Assembly: GCA_016744705.1 (NCBI GenBank)
Contig: JADGDU010000015.1
Coordinates: forward strand, 1 to 49,262
Length of the DNA stretch: 49,262 nt
Origin: Candidatus Krumholzibacteriia bacterium
Lineage (GTDB): Bacteria; Krumholzibacteriota; Krumholzibacteriia; LZORAL124-64-63
Reading direction: 5' to 3'
Below, piece by piece: positions 32,580 through 42,401 of this stretch (within the stretch, counting starts at the first letter, position 1; every line of letters starts with the position of its first letter). A program made the position numbers and the translations under genes. The notes under the pieces are model-generated. The model saw only the letters and a program-made list of their open reading frames with translations. It had not been told where the DNA came from and made no database searches.

Positions 32580-32924
32580 TTAACCGACCAGATTCATACG
32601 ATGCATAACATCTTCCAGAGTAAAACCGTCACTACCCGACAAATTTTCGAATCGGAATCCGACCTGAAAATAGCGTGGATTTGTATCCTGTTTGCACCAG
32701 ACGGCTTCGGCATTCACGCCAATTTCCACTTTACCTTCTACCATTCGGGGCAGAATGATTCGGAATTCGAATTGACGACCCGTTTCAATGGCCCGGGGAA
32801 CCACCATCATGAGACCATCGGCGGTAATATCCACCACCCGGCCTAGTAACTTGTTGGTCTCAACCTCCAAAACTTTAACATTATGGGGCGTATTTTTTCT
32901 GGGTCTATTTCTCTGCTTTTGCAT
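32580..32924 (-). CDS. PilZ-domain protein (likely c-di-GMP receptor)
   Basis: A 114-residue single PilZ domain. The N-terminal arginine cluster RNRPR offers the RxxxR half of the c-di-GMP site, and VDITADGLMM fits the D/N-x-S/T-x-x-G half. The barrel continues through GRQFEFRIILPRM and RYFQVGFRFENLS. It probably ties c-di-GMP to motility control together with the downstream cheV. ATG 32924 has AAGGA upstream. Ligand binding is inferred from motifs only. Confidence 0.85.
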   Translation of the reverse strand: MQKQRNRPRKNTPHNVKVLEVETNKLLGRVVDITADGLMMVVPRAIETGRQFEFRIILPRMVEGKVEIGVNAEAVWCKQDTNPRYFQVGFRFENLSGSDGFTLEDVMHRMNLVG

Positions 32925-33122
32925 GGGAGTCCTTTCTGACTCGTTGGTTTCCTAAAATTATTCGACACGGATAAAGGAATCTTGAGTCTTCATTTGGGGA
33001 AATGAGGGTCTATTTTGGGTGGGAAGCTGAGAAGGACTCAGGCCCGGGTTGCCCTGAAGGGTGGCGGGATGTATCATGGCACCGTGCATCTTTAGAAATT
33101 GATCTGAACAGGAGAAACGGTG

Positions 33123-34391
33123 ATGGCCGATAAATTCGATATTTACGTGGGCTCGGAAGTAGGACGCCTGACGGGTGTGATGTTGCATGATCCAGGCCCG
33201 GAAGTGGCCAACATGACCCCCGAAACAGCTGAGCGGGCTCTATACAGTGATATATTGAACCTTCCGGTGGCTACGAAAGAATACCAACAATTGCGTGGTG
33301 TGCTTTCCAAGCGGGCCCAGGTTTTCCAGGTACGGGAACTGCTTACCGAAATTTTGAGCAATAGCCGGGTTCGCAACGGTATGGTTCGCCGTATTTGTGA
33401 AGCCGAGGGAGTGCCCCAGGTTGCCGATGATCTGGTGGACGTGGAGAGCACAGAATTGGCGCGCCTCCTCATTGAGGGCGTGCCTTTGGTGAAAGACAAC
33501 CTGTCCCGGTTTCTGAGCCGTGATCGCTATTCTCTGCCTCCGTTGCATAACTTCTTTTTCACCCGGGACGCCGCCGTCACTGTCAGGGACAAGGTTCTTA
33601 TTTCCCGCATGGCCAATCGGGTCCGGGGCCGGGAAACCCGCATTGTGGAATCCATTTTTGATTACCACCCTGCCTTCAATGCCCGCACCGTGAACCCCGC
33701 CCGCCTGGGCGCCGCCGGGGCTGAAGTGACCATTGAAGGAGGGGATGTCTTAGTGGCTTCCCCTGAGATCCTGGTCATCGGCATTGGGGCACGGACCACG
33801 GCCAAGGCTGTGGATTTCCTCATTGAACGCATCAAAGAACTGGGATACAAGCAGCACATTCTGATCCAGCAGCTTCCACACACCCCGGAGTCTTTCATCC
33901 ATCTGGATATGGTCTTCACTTTCCTTGATACCAATTGCTGTATGGTGTACGAGCCAGTCATTCTGGAAAACCATCACTTTGATACGGTGCATGTGGAGAT
34001 TGACAAGGGTGAGGTCGTATCGATCCAGCAGGAAGACAACCTGCTGTCCGCTCTGGCAAAACTGGGTATGGAAATGAAGCCCGTGATCTGTGGTGGGCGT
34101 GATGATCGCTGGCTCCAGGAACGGGAGCAATGGCACAGTGGGGCCAATTTTTTCGCCCTGGGACCAGGCCAGGTTATTGGCTATGGCCGCAACCAACACA
34201 CCACCAACGAACTTTCCCAGGCCGGATTTGAAATCGTCAAGGCCAACGACGTCATCGATGGTAAGTTTGATCTGGATCAAATGGGCCGCTGCGTGGTAAC
34301 CATTGATGGTTCAGAGCTGGCACGTGGTGGAGGTGGTTGCCGTTGCATGACCATGCCTCTGGGGCGGGAACCAATCGTTCCCGGGGCGTGA
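33123..34391 (+). CDS. arcA: Arginine deiminase
   Basis: A 422-residue enzyme of the guanidino-group-modifying superfamily that converts arginine to citrulline and ammonia. Motifs are GRLTGVMLHDPGPE at the N-terminus, FFTRD, IEGGDVLV, HLDMVFTFLD and the catalytic-Cys loop GGGGCRCMTMPLGRE. In most deiminases I know this loop is GGGGPRCMTMP; here Pro is replaced by Cys. ATG 33123 has AGGAG 8 bases upstream; GTG 33120 is less likely. No carbamoyltransferase, carbamate kinase or antiporter gene accompanies it, so it is not part of a full ADI pathway operon. Confidence 0.93.
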   Translation: MADKFDIYVGSEVGRLTGVMLHDPGPEVANMTPETAERALYSDILNLPVATKEYQQLRGVLSKRAQVFQVRELLTEILSNSRVRNGMVRRICEAEGVPQVADDLVDVESTELARLLIEGVPLVKDNLSRFLSRDRYSLPPLHNFFFTRDAAVTVRDKVLISRMANRVRGRETRIVESIFDYHPAFNARTVNPARLGAAGAEVTIEGGDVLVASPEILVIGIGARTTAKAVDFLIERIKELGYKQHILIQQLPHTPESFIHLDMVFTFLDTNCCMVYEPVILENHHFDTVHVEIDKGEVVSIQQEDNLLSALAKLGMEMKPVICGGRDDRWLQEREQWHSGANFFALGPGQVIGYGRNQHTTNELSQAGFEIVKANDVIDGKFDLDQMGRCVVTIDGSELARGGGGCRCMTMPLGREPIVPGA

Positions 34392-34397
34392 TCCTCA

Positions 34398-37300
34398 TCA
34401 GGTGGTGACGGGTTCTTTTTGCAACCAGGCTTCGTATTGATTCTGGATGGCTTCTTCCAGCTTCTGAGCTTTAACGGGTTTGACAACATAGTCATCCATA
34501 CCCGACTCCAGACAACGCTGGCGATCCCCTTCCATGGCATTGGCGGTCATGGCTATGATAGGGATGTGGCTCTGGCCTTGCTCCAGGCTGCGGATCTTTT
34601 CCGTGGCCTGGTAGCCATCCAGAACAGGCATCATGCAGTCCATCAGGATCAGGTCATAGTGCCCCTCGCCATAAGCTTTCACGGCTTCTTCTCCATTGGT
34701 GGCACAATCAGCACTGAAGCCCAGTTTTTTCAAAATACCCAGGGCCACTTTGCGATTGATGACGTTGTCGTCCACCAACAGAACACTCAAATTCTCTCTC
34801 CACTGTTCATTGTGTGATTTCCCGGACAAGAGGCATTCCCGAGGGGATATTGGACCTTGTCCAGCAGCCTTCTGGATAAGGGTATCAGTAGCCGTTTCCC
34901 AAATGGATCGGAAGTGCACCGGGCTTTTGATAAAACGCTGGCCCATGGCCTCTGCACCATCCAGATTGGGCAAAATGGTCATGTCAGGATTAACCAGGAT
35001 GACCCGGGTCTCTGGCAGGCCGGCTGTTTTCCCCAATTTGGCCGCATTTTCCAGGCCGGAGCCCTCGGGAAGATCCAAGGCCAGATAAATCACATGAGGA
35101 GGGCTCTGCCTTAGCTGGTCTTCTGCCTGTCCCAAGCTGGTGGCATTTCTGGTGGCGATGCCCAGGCTATTCAAATTGCTTACCAGGCTTTCGAGGGCGT
35201 GGGGGCAATGATGAACAATCAGGGCAGTCTTGTCAGCCAGTTGGGGAATGATTTTTTCCCAGCCATTTTGTTCATGATATTGTTCCGCTGTTTCTGGTTC
35301 CAATTGGGGCAACACGGTGGTGAACCAGAAAGTGGATCCTTTGCCCACCACGCTGGTGGCATTGATTTCCCCATTTAGCAATTCAGCCAATTTGCGGGAA
35401 ATACTCAAGCCCAGCCCTGTGCCCCCATATTTGCGAGTGGTGGATCCGTCAGATTGAGAGAACGGCTCGAAAAGCTTGGCAATGCCATCCTCCGCTATGC
35501 CGATGCCAGTGTCAGACACAGAGAAACGCAGGGTGAGTGTTCCTTGGTTCGTGGGATCAACCTCGGCCCTGATAGCCACCTGTCCTTCTTTGGTAAATTT
35601 CAAAGCGTTGCCTGTGAGATTGATCAGCACTTGGCGAATGCGTGTCGGGTCACCGAGGGCCACCAGGGGAACCTCAGGGCTGGCACAAGCGCTGAGTTGG
35701 ATATTATTTTCCCTGGCTTTGACACCCAGCATATCGAGGACCTCATCCAGAACCTTGCGGGGTTGATAGGGGATGATTTCCAGGTCCAGTTTTCCGGCTT
35801 CGATTTTACTGTAATCCAGGATGTCATTAAGCAAGCTCAGCAGCGAATCTGCCGATGAACTGATGGTGTCGGCAAAATCCTTTTGGGCGGGAACCAGTTC
35901 CGTATCCAACAGCAAGTCGGTCATGCCGATGATACCGTTCATGGGAGTCCGGATTTCATGGCTCATGGTGGCCAGAAATTCACTTTTGGCAGCATTGGCT
36001 GCCTCGGCAACCATGGCCATCTCATTGGCTCTGATGGCCGCTTTTTCCAATTGGATGTTGGACTCTTCCGCGATTTCCTTGGCCTGGATGAGTTTATCCC
36101 TATTTTCAAATTCTTCACTGATGTCCTTGGTGACACCCCGATAGCCCTTAATTTCCCTATTTCCCTCAAAAATGGGCACTCCGTTGATGCGCACTGGAAC
36201 AAATTCACCATCGCTGCTCACTGTCCAGTGCTCCGCATCCACAATCGGTGGGGGATTCTGTTCCTTAACGGAGAGCAAATTCTCGATGTTCACTTTTTCT
36301 TCTTCAGGAAACAGATCGTGGAAACAAGTGCCCAATAACTCTTGTGGGTTCTGGTTGAGGCGCGAATGGGCGTTTCCCGCTATAAACGTGAAGATTCCTA
36401 ACTTGTTGGTTTCCCAAACCCAGTCTCCGGATGATTTGGCAATATCGGAAAACCGCTCCCGGGAACATTTCAGATCCAGGGCCACCTCAGATTCCCGCAG
36501 CCGGATTTTGGTGATGGATTTTGCGATGATACGGGTCATGGCCAGAACCAAACCTGTCACCAAAAAACTCAGGAAAGTAGTGCCGGCTTGGCGATTCTTG
36601 GCCTGGGCCTTCAATTGGTGATATTCAATATTGGCCGAGAGCTGTACAGCCAGATACAGATTAGTTTTGTATTGGGCAATCAAATCAGAAATATCGTCCA
36701 TTTTGGGCGTTGTGGCCCTTATCTTCTCTTCGTTTTCGAGGTAGGCCAGGCGGTATTGCAAATACCCCTTTTGGGGGTTTGCCCCTGCTCGGCCTTCAAT
36801 GATCTCCCTGAAGTCTATGGCAATTTCATAGATATTTGACAGTAACCTCACCTGTTCTGGATTTCCCTCTATGGGGATCATAATGTCGATCAGGTTGGAT
36901 TTTAGTTTATCCATGGAGGGAATCAAATGCTGTTCTTTGAGGATAATGCATTTTTCATAGCTGGATTCCTGGGAAATCTGGTGCAGGTGGTTTTGGGCTT
37001 CCAAAGCTGATTGAGGTATCTTTCTACTCAATTTGGTGAGATTCCGAGAAAATAGCCTCAGCTCTTGCAATTCAGCCAGCACTTCCGAGGGTAGGGCCCC
37101 CTTTTCGTCCACCTTGGAAATCAAGGCATGGCGATTCTGGTTTATGTCCTGAATGATATTTTCATGGAGTGTATCAAGGGATGAATTGAAATGCTGAATG
37201 GAGGGGCTCAGCTTTTCTAAAAATTCTATACTCCGGTAATAAGCCACCATCTTTTTAGCGCGAAAATCCAGAGAAGCCAGAGCCAATTCTTCCCAAAGGG

Positions 37301-37697
37301 TGGTGGCGTAGGTAAGATCTTCAAATTCTTGGGACAAATTGTAAGACTCGGCAATTTCTTCAGAATGTGCCATCAGGGTGGTCATTTCCTGAGCTTGGGC
37401 AACATATCGTTCCATATCGCGGGAGGCCCTGGCGTCGTCGCGGGTGTTGGTGGTCAGAGCTCGCAATACAAATCTACGTTTGGTCAAATGATCAGAGAAT
37501 TCTGACTGAAGCCGTTGGACCTCCAAAAAATCCTGGCTCTGGTCGTGTAGCTTTTTTTCCAGGCTGTTCTCCTGAAAAAGGTAGAACGCAAGTATCAGGG
37601 CCCCAGTGCACAGGACCGTCCAAATAAGAAACCAAACCCGGTTCTCAATGGAATCTTCAAATTTTAAAAATGCTCTGCCCAAGGAATGGCTCCACAT
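34398..37697 (-). CDS. Hybrid sensor histidine kinase with PAS, degenerate receiver and active receiver
   Basis: A 1099-residue membrane kinase. TM1 lies near 22-42, a long helical sensor region follows to about 370, and TM2 lies near 372-392. A PAS domain is near 410-535. Then come HisKA ([19 protein letters not shown]) and HATPase ([26 protein letters not shown]). A first receiver-like domain has HH in place of the acidic pair (IVHHCPH) and Ala at the phospho-Asp position, so it cannot be phosphorylated in the usual way. The last domain is an intact receiver ([21 protein letters not shown]). No Hpt or output domain is present. Its stop is 6 bp from the convergent arcA stop. The signal is unknown. 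Confidence 0.93.
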   Translation of the reverse strand: MWSHSLGRAFLKFEDSIENRVWFLIWTVLCTGALILAFYLFQENSLEKKLHDQSQDFLEVQRLQSEFSDHLTKRRFVLRALTTNTRDDARASRDMERYVAQAQEMTTLMAHSEEIAESYNLSQEFEDLTYATTLWEELALASLDFRAKKMVAYYRSIEFLEKLSPSIQHFNSSLDTLHENIIQDINQNRHALISKVDEKGALPSEVLAELQELRLFSRNLTKLSRKIPQSALEAQNHLHQISQESSYEKCIILKEQHLIPSMDKLKSNLIDIMIPIEGNPEQVRLLSNIYEIAIDFREIIEGRAGANPQKGYLQYRLAYLENEEKIRATTPKMDDISDLIAQYKTNLYLAVQLSANIEYHQLKAQAKNRQAGTTFLSFLVTGLVLAMTRIIAKSITKIRLRESEVALDLKCSRERFSDIAKSSGDWVWETNKLGIFTFIAGNAHSRLNQNPQELLGTCFHDLFPEEEKVNIENLLSVKEQNPPPIVDAEHWTVSSDGEFVPVRINGVPIFEGNREIKGYRGVTKDISEEFENRDKLIQAKEIAEESNIQLEKAAIRANEMAMVAEAANAAKSEFLATMSHEIRTPMNGIIGMTDLLLDTELVPAQKDFADTISSSADSLLSLLNDILDYSKIEAGKLDLEIIPYQPRKVLDEVLDMLGVKARENNIQLSACASPEVPLVALGDPTRIRQVLINLTGNALKFTKEGQVAIRAEVDPTNQGTLTLRFSVSDTGIGIAEDGIAKLFEPFSQSDGSTTRKYGGTGLGLSISRKLAELLNGEINATSVVGKGSTFWFTTVLPQLEPETAEQYHEQNGWEKIIPQLADKTALIVHHCPHALESLVSNLNSLGIATRNATSLGQAEDQLRQSPPHVIYLALDLPEGSGLENAAKLGKTAGLPETRVILVNPDMTILPNLDGAEAMGQRFIKSPVHFRSIWETATDTLIQKAAGQGPISPRECLLSGKSHNEQWRENLSVLLVDDNVINRKVALGILKKLGFSADCATNGEEAVKAYGEGHYDLILMDCMMPVLDGYQATEKIRSLEQGQSHIPIIAMTANAMEGDRQRCLESGMDDYVVKPVKAQKLEEAIQNQYEAWLQKEPVTT

Positions 37698-37797
37698 TCA
37701 TATTCCAGCACAGGATGGACGCGCTACTATGATCAGTCCTGTTATCGGATAGTTGTCCGCAGGTATTTAGTGAAATCCTTACGTGAGGCCGAGAGAG

Positions 37798-37826
37798 TTG
37801 ACATATCTCTAAAAACCGACTAGTCC
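37798..37826 (+). promoter_or_regulatory. Weak candidate promoter for the homogentisate operon
   Basis: TTGACA at 37798-37803 is a perfect -35 box 60 bases before the hpd start. The -10 at 17-base spacing (TAGTCC) matches poorly, so this is only a possibility. Confidence 0.25.
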
Positions 37827-37863
37827 TATCATGATTAAGCGTTTTCACGAAAAGGAGAAATTC

Positions 37864-38940
37864 ATGTCTCAGGGTTTAAAAAGAATCCATCACGTGGAGT
37901 TTGTGGTGGGTAATGCCAAGCAGGCTTCATATTTTTATCGGCAGGGTTTTGGCTTTGATCAAGTGGGGTACCGGGGGCCCGAAACCGGTTTTCCGGACCA
38001 AGTGTCCTATTTGCTGGAGCAAAATAATATCTGGCTGATTTTGACCACCCCCTTGCGTCACGACGACCCATTGAACACCTGGCTGATGTTGCATGGTGAC
38101 GGGGTACGGGATATCGCCTTTGAGGTGGAGAACCTGGATGAGGTCTACAGCAAGGCTGTCAGCAATGGTGCCCGGAGCTTTCGGGAACCGACAGTAGATT
38201 CGGATAAAAGAGGCAGCATCCGCACGGCCGCCATCCACACTTACGGCGAAACTCTGCATACTTTTATCCAACGCGATGGCTACGAAGGCATGCTGCCAGG
38301 GTTTGAGCCAGCAGAGATCAAGGGCCGCGGCACGGGATTGCAGTTCATCGATCATGTGGTGGGCAATGTGGCAGATCGGCAGATGGATAAGTGGGTCGAC
38401 TGGTACGACCGCACTCTGGGGTTGAGCAAATTTGTCTCTTATGATGACAATGATATCTCCACGGAGTATACCGCCCTGCGCAGCACGGTGGTGGCCTCGG
38501 CGGATCGAGCCATCAAATTCCCCATCAACGAGCCAGCGGCTGGGAAGAAGAAAAGTCAGATCCAGGAATACATTGATTCCAACCTGACAGCGGGTGTGCA
38601 GCATCTGGCTTTCAACACCAGTAACATTCTGGACACAATTAAAGCTCTGCGAGCCAATGGAGTCGACTTCCTGCCTGTGCCCGAAGGATATTATGATAAT
38701 GTCTGGGAAAGAGTCGGGGTTGTGGAAGAAGACAAGGGGCGGGTCAAGGATTTGCGCATTCTCGTGGATCGTGATGACTCAGGTTATCTTCTCCAGTTGT
38801 TCACCCGACCGTTGCAGGATCGGCCAACTTTTTTCATTGAAATCATCCAGCGCAGCGGATCTGATAGTTTTGGCAAAGGCAATTTCAAAGCCCTTTTTGA
38901 GACCATCGAGCAGGAGCAAACTCTGCGCGGAAACTTGTAG
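37864..38940 (+). CDS. hpd: 4-Hydroxyphenylpyruvate dioxygenase
   Basis: A 358-residue Fe(II) dioxygenase that turns 4-hydroxyphenylpyruvate and O2 into homogentisate in tyrosine breakdown. It has two VOC/glyoxalase halves. The first begins IHHVEFVVGNAKQA; the second carries the iron ligands His in FIDHVVGNV, His in GVQHLAFNT and Glu in FFIEIIQR. The C-terminal gate helix with FGKGNFKALFE is present. ATG 37864 follows AAAAGGAG; an upstream in-frame ATG (37831) lacks a ribosome site. It opens a five-gene operon whose order follows the pathway. Confidence 0.96.
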   Translation: MSQGLKRIHHVEFVVGNAKQASYFYRQGFGFDQVGYRGPETGFPDQVSYLLEQNNIWLILTTPLRHDDPLNTWLMLHGDGVRDIAFEVENLDEVYSKAVSNGARSFREPTVDSDKRGSIRTAAIHTYGETLHTFIQRDGYEGMLPGFEPAEIKGRGTGLQFIDHVVGNVADRQMDKWVDWYDRTLGLSKFVSYDDNDISTEYTALRSTVVASADRAIKFPINEPAAGKKKSQIQEYIDSNLTAGVQHLAFNTSNILDTIKALRANGVDFLPVPEGYYDNVWERVGVVEEDKGRVKDLRILVDRDDSGYLLQLFTRPLQDRPTFFIEIIQRSGSDSFGKGNFKALFETIEQEQTLRGNL

Positions 38941-38952
38941 GAGAAGCGTTTC

Positions 38953-40122
38953 ATGCCTTTTTACGTGAAACGGGGCATCATCCCCCCCAAAAGGCACACT
39001 GCCTTTCGTAAGGATGACGGTGGCCTTTATTATGAACACCTCATGGGAAATCTGGGGTTCACCGGTTTGCAATCTCTGCTCTATTCGGTGCGTCGTCCCA
39101 CGACGGTGAAGAGCATCGAGGTAGCCTGGACTTCGCCCCGTGTGGCCGACCCTGAGCCCAGCCTGCGCATGCGGCATCTGCGCTCACACCGTCTGGAATT
39201 GAGCGGTGGCAGTCCGGTGAAAGATCGTAAGTTGATCATGTTCAATAAGGATATCGCCGTTTCTTTGATGCGCCCCACCGCTGCTGATGAGTATTTCTAT
39301 CGCAACGGACAAGCCGATGAGTTGGTCTATATCACCTGTGGGGGTGGTGTGTTGGAAAGCCAGTTTGGAAACATAACCTATCGGCAGGGAGATTATCTGG
39401 TCATTCCCCGGGGCATCCTGCACCGGTTGGTGCCTGGAGAGGGCGAGCAAATTCATTTGGTCATGGAAAGCGGGGGGCATTTGCGCACCCCCAGCCGGTA
39501 CCGCAATAAGCACGGCCAACTGCTAGAGCACAGTCCCTATTGTGAACGGGACATCAGGGTGCCGGAGGAAGCTGAGGTTCACGACCAATTGGGTGATTTC
39601 GAAACCATCACCCGCATGGGCGAAGTGTGCCACCGGGTGATCCTGGATCACCACCCCTTTGACACGGTGGGCTGGGATGGTTGTTATTATCCCTGGGCTT
39701 TCAGCATCCATGACTTTGAACCCCTGGTGGGCCGTTTGCATATGCCGCCGCCCATCCATCAGACATTTGAAGGTGATGGATTTGTCATCTGCAGTTTCGT
39801 GCCGCGAATGTATGATTACCATCCCGATTCCATTCCGGCACCGTACAACCATTCCAACGTCATGACCGACGAGGTGTTGTATTATTGCAAGGATAAGTTC
39901 ATGAGCCGTAAAGGCATTGAGCTAGGCAGTCTGACTCTGCACCCCGATGGTTTGCCTCATGGGCCCCAGCCTGGCCGCACGGAAGCTTCCATCGGCAAGG
40001 AAAAAACGGATGAGCTGGCTGTGATGATCGATACCTTCGTACCCATGAACGTTGCTCAGGATATTCTGGATTGTGAAGATCCCGATTATGGTAAGTCCTG
40101 GCTTGAAGGTGAAGAGAAGTGA
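38953..40122 (+). CDS. hmgA: Homogentisate 1,2-dioxygenase
   Basis: A 389-residue cupin-type Fe(II) enzyme that opens the homogentisate ring to maleylacetoacetate. Metal and active-site segments are APYNHSNVMTDEVLYY and LHPDGLPHGPQPG; a cupin strand pattern (QGDYLVIPRGILHRL) lies near residue 160. The length is shorter than human HGD (445) but normal for this bacterial subgroup. The start follows hpd by 12 bp with TAGGAG upstream. The stop overlaps the GTG start of the unknown protein (GTGA). Confidence 0.95.
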   Translation: MPFYVKRGIIPPKRHTAFRKDDGGLYYEHLMGNLGFTGLQSLLYSVRRPTTVKSIEVAWTSPRVADPEPSLRMRHLRSHRLELSGGSPVKDRKLIMFNKDIAVSLMRPTAADEYFYRNGQADELVYITCGGGVLESQFGNITYRQGDYLVIPRGILHRLVPGEGEQIHLVMESGGHLRTPSRYRNKHGQLLEHSPYCERDIRVPEEAEVHDQLGDFETITRMGEVCHRVILDHHPFDTVGWDGCYYPWAFSIHDFEPLVGRLHMPPPIHQTFEGDGFVICSFVPRMYDYHPDSIPAPYNHSNVMTDEVLYYCKDKFMSRKGIELGSLTLHPDGLPHGPQPGRTEASIGKEKTDELAVMIDTFVPMNVAQDILDCEDPDYGKSWLEGEEK

Positions 40123-41099
40123 GCACAGCTTTAAAGCTCTTCATGGCCCAACTGGTGGATTACGCGGGGCTTTTTCCACCCGCGGCATTGGACATGCCTG
40201 AAGCCGTGGCTGAGTACGCTGGTTTTCAAAACCAGCAGGAAGTCTGGATGCTGGGTCGGTTCATCGTGCCAGCAGGCCGGCTTCCGGAATTGGCTTCCGC
40301 GGGGGAGGCTCTGATGTCTCCTTCCCGTCCCTGGGGAGTGTCTGCTCTTGTGGGTCATCGGGAAGATGCTGAGCTTTCTCTGGCACAGTTGCCTGCCCAA
40401 TGCGAGGCCATCAAGGAATTTGAGAGAGGGCTGAAAGGGAGAGCGGCTGTGGAAGTTCTGGAGATCCCTATTCCAGCACAGTTGGAGCCCGCTGGATTAT
40501 CTGGATTTCTCAGTGATTTTTTAGACGTCTTGGACCATCATTGTCTGGATGGCCGGGACGTGTTTTGGGAAATTCCCCCAGGAGCTTCTGACGAAACCAT
40601 GGCGGCCTTTCTGGCCACTCTGTCTACGGCGGCGGTGGCCCGGTCCGGGGCAGGAAAAACGGTCCAGCGTTTGGGGGCCAAGTTGCGTTGCGGCGGAGTG
40701 ACTGCCGAGGCTTTTCCTTCGGTGCAACGCATTGCTCTGGTTGTGGCCCATTGCCGAGACCTGGGTCTGGCCTTAAAGTGCACCGCCGGTTTGCATCATC
40801 CCCTGCGGCATCAGGCCACGGAGCCAGCCGTGATGATGCATGGTTTTCTCAATGTTTTTGGAGCCGGCTTGCTGGCTCATGCTTATGGGTGGAATGCAGA
40901 AAAACTTTCCGAAGTAATTTCTGATACTTCCCCCGAGTCGTTTGTTTTTGACGCCGACACTTTCCGTTGGCGCGGTCATTCTGTTGAAGCCGGTACCTTG
41001 CGCCAATTGCGCGCTCAATTTCTCTGTGGCTTTGGCAGCTGTTCTTTTGATGAACCCCGGGATGATCTGCAGAATCTCGGTTTGCTCTCGTCTTCCTGA
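40119..41099 (+). CDS. Conserved protein of unknown function; candidate maleylacetoacetate isomerase replacement
   Basis: A 326-residue cytoplasmic protein that I cannot assign to a characterised family. Striking blocks are VDYAGLFPPA (residues 13-22), KLRCGG (188-193), a Cys/His-rich stretch CTAGLHHPLR (221-230) and MHGFLNVFGAG (240-250). The strand-helix pattern suggests an alpha/beta barrel-like fold, and nothing resembles a glutathione S-transferase. It is wedged between hmgA and fahA, its GTG start overlapping the hmgA stop and fahA following by 15 bp. The isomerisation of maleylacetoacetate to fumarylacetoacetate has no other candidate gene in the operon. The isomerase role is inference from position; an accessory or regulatory role is possible. 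Confidence 0.85.
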   Translation: MSTALKLFMAQLVDYAGLFPPAALDMPEAVAEYAGFQNQQEVWMLGRFIVPAGRLPELASAGEALMSPSRPWGVSALVGHREDAELSLAQLPAQCEAIKEFERGLKGRAAVEVLEIPIPAQLEPAGLSGFLSDFLDVLDHHCLDGRDVFWEIPPGASDETMAAFLATLSTAAVARSGAGKTVQRLGAKLRCGGVTAEAFPSVQRIALVVAHCRDLGLALKCTAGLHHPLRHQATEPAVMMHGFLNVFGAGLLAHAYGWNAEKLSEVISDTSPESFVFDADTFRWRGHSVEAGTLRQLRAQFLCGFGSCSFDEPRDDLQNLGLLSSS

Positions 41100-41114
41100 A
41101 AGGAAAAAACACCC

Positions 41115-42401
41115 ATGGATCCCACCATTGATCCTCAGTTGAAATCGTTCGTTGCCGTAGCGGCTGACTCTCATTTTCCCATCCAGAATCTTCCTTTTGG
41201 AATATTCTCTCCCACACCCCGGGAAGACCCTCGGGTGGGCGTGCGCATCGGCGATTTTGTTTTGGATTTGGCTGTCATTCAGGATTGTGGATTGCTGGAC
41301 AGTGCGAATTTGCCGGCGGGTATCCTCAGCTTTCGGTTTTTGAACCCTTTCATGGAATTGCCGAAACAACAACGGCGGGCGGTGCGCCTGCTGGTCAGCG
41401 GACTGTTGCGTGAAGATGAGCCCACTCTCCAAGAGGATGAAAACTTGAAACTCCGGGCTTTGCTGCCTGCAGATTCGGTGACCATGCACATGCCGGTGGC
41501 CATCCGCGACTATACTGATTTCTATTCTTCCAAAGAACACGCCACAAATGTGGGCATTATGTTCCGAGGCAAAGAGAACGCTCTGATGCCCAACTGGCTA
41601 CACTTGCCTGTGGGGTACCATGGGCGGGCCAGCAGTATTGGACTCTCCGGTGAAGAGGTGGTTCGCCCTCATGGCCAAACCATCGCACCCGATGCGGAAG
41701 TACCTTCCTTTGGGCCCAGCCGTCTCATGGATTTTGAGCTGGAAATGGGATTCCTGGTAAGCAATGCCACCCCCAAGGGTGATCCACTGTCGGTGGATGA
41801 TGCCGATGACTACATTTTCGGCATGGTCCTGATCAACGATTGGTCGGCTCGGGACATTCAGAAGTGGGAGTACCAACCTCTGGGCCCCTTCAATGCCAAA
41901 AACTTTGCGACCAGCATTTCTCCCTGGGTGGTGACCATGGATGCCCTGGAACCCTTCCGCAAAGAAGCTCCGGTGCAGGAACCCACACCTCAGGATTATC
42001 TGGTGGAGAAAGATCGGCACACCTTCGACATCAACCTCGAAGTGCACATCCAGGCTGAAGGCCAGAGCGAAGGTTTGTGCGTTTGCGAAAGTAACTTCAA
42101 GCACCTCTACTGGACCATGGCCCAACAGCTGGCTCATCACACCATCACCGGTTGCAACATGAGCAGTGGCGATCTGTTGGGCAGTGGCACCATCAGTGGG
42201 CCCGACAAAGGCAGCTTCGGAAGCATGCTGGAGATCACCTGGAAAGGGACAGAACCCGTCACCTTGCCCGGGGGCGGCGAGCGCAAATTCCTTGATGACG
42301 GTGACACCGTTACCATGACCGGTTGGTGCCAGGGAGCTGGTTACCAGGTTGGCTTCGGGGAAGTGCGCAACACCATTGCTCCTGCCCGGGATTTGAAGTG
42401 A
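41115..42401 (+). CDS. fahA: Fumarylacetoacetase
   Basis: A 428-residue hydrolase that splits fumarylacetoacetate into fumarate and acetoacetate. The N-terminal SH3-like part begins NLPFGIFS. The catalytic domain has YTDFYSSKEHATNVG (metal Asp and catalytic His), DFELEMGF (metal glutamates), LINDWSARDIQKWEYQPLGPF and SGDLLGSGTISGP. The length is canonical. AAGGA lies about 10 bases before ATG 41115. Its stop overlaps the GTG start of the acetoacetyl-CoA synthetase gene. Confidence 0.96.
   Translation: MDPTIDPQLKSFVAVAADSHFPIQNLPFGIFSPTPREDPRVGVRIGDFVLDLAVIQDCGLLDSANLPAGILSFRFLNPFMELPKQQRRAVRLLVSGLLREDEPTLQEDENLKLRALLPADSVTMHMPVAIRDYTDFYSSKEHATNVGIMFRGKENALMPNWLHLPVGYHGRASSIGLSGEEVVRPHGQTIAPDAEVPSFGPSRLMDFELEMGFLVSNATPKGDPLSVDDADDYIFGMVLINDWSARDIQKWEYQPLGPFNAKNFATSISPWVVTMDALEPFRKEAPVQEPTPQDYLVEKDRHTFDINLEVHIQAEGQSEGLCVCESNFKHLYWTMAQQLAHHTITGCNMSSGDLLGSGTISGPDKGSFGSMLEITWKGTEPVTLPGGGERKFLDDGDTVTMTGWCQGAGYQVGFGEVRNTIAPARDLK

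Noticed and set aside
32953..32977. TAAA...GGATAAA sequence resembling a flagellar promoter near cheV/PilZ
   Set aside because: The spacing is several bases too short and it points away from the PilZ gene.
42323..42397. Longer start for acetoacetyl-CoA synthetase inside fahA
   Set aside because: The GTGA overlap at 42398 gives the usual family length, and the added residues are fahA codons in another frame.
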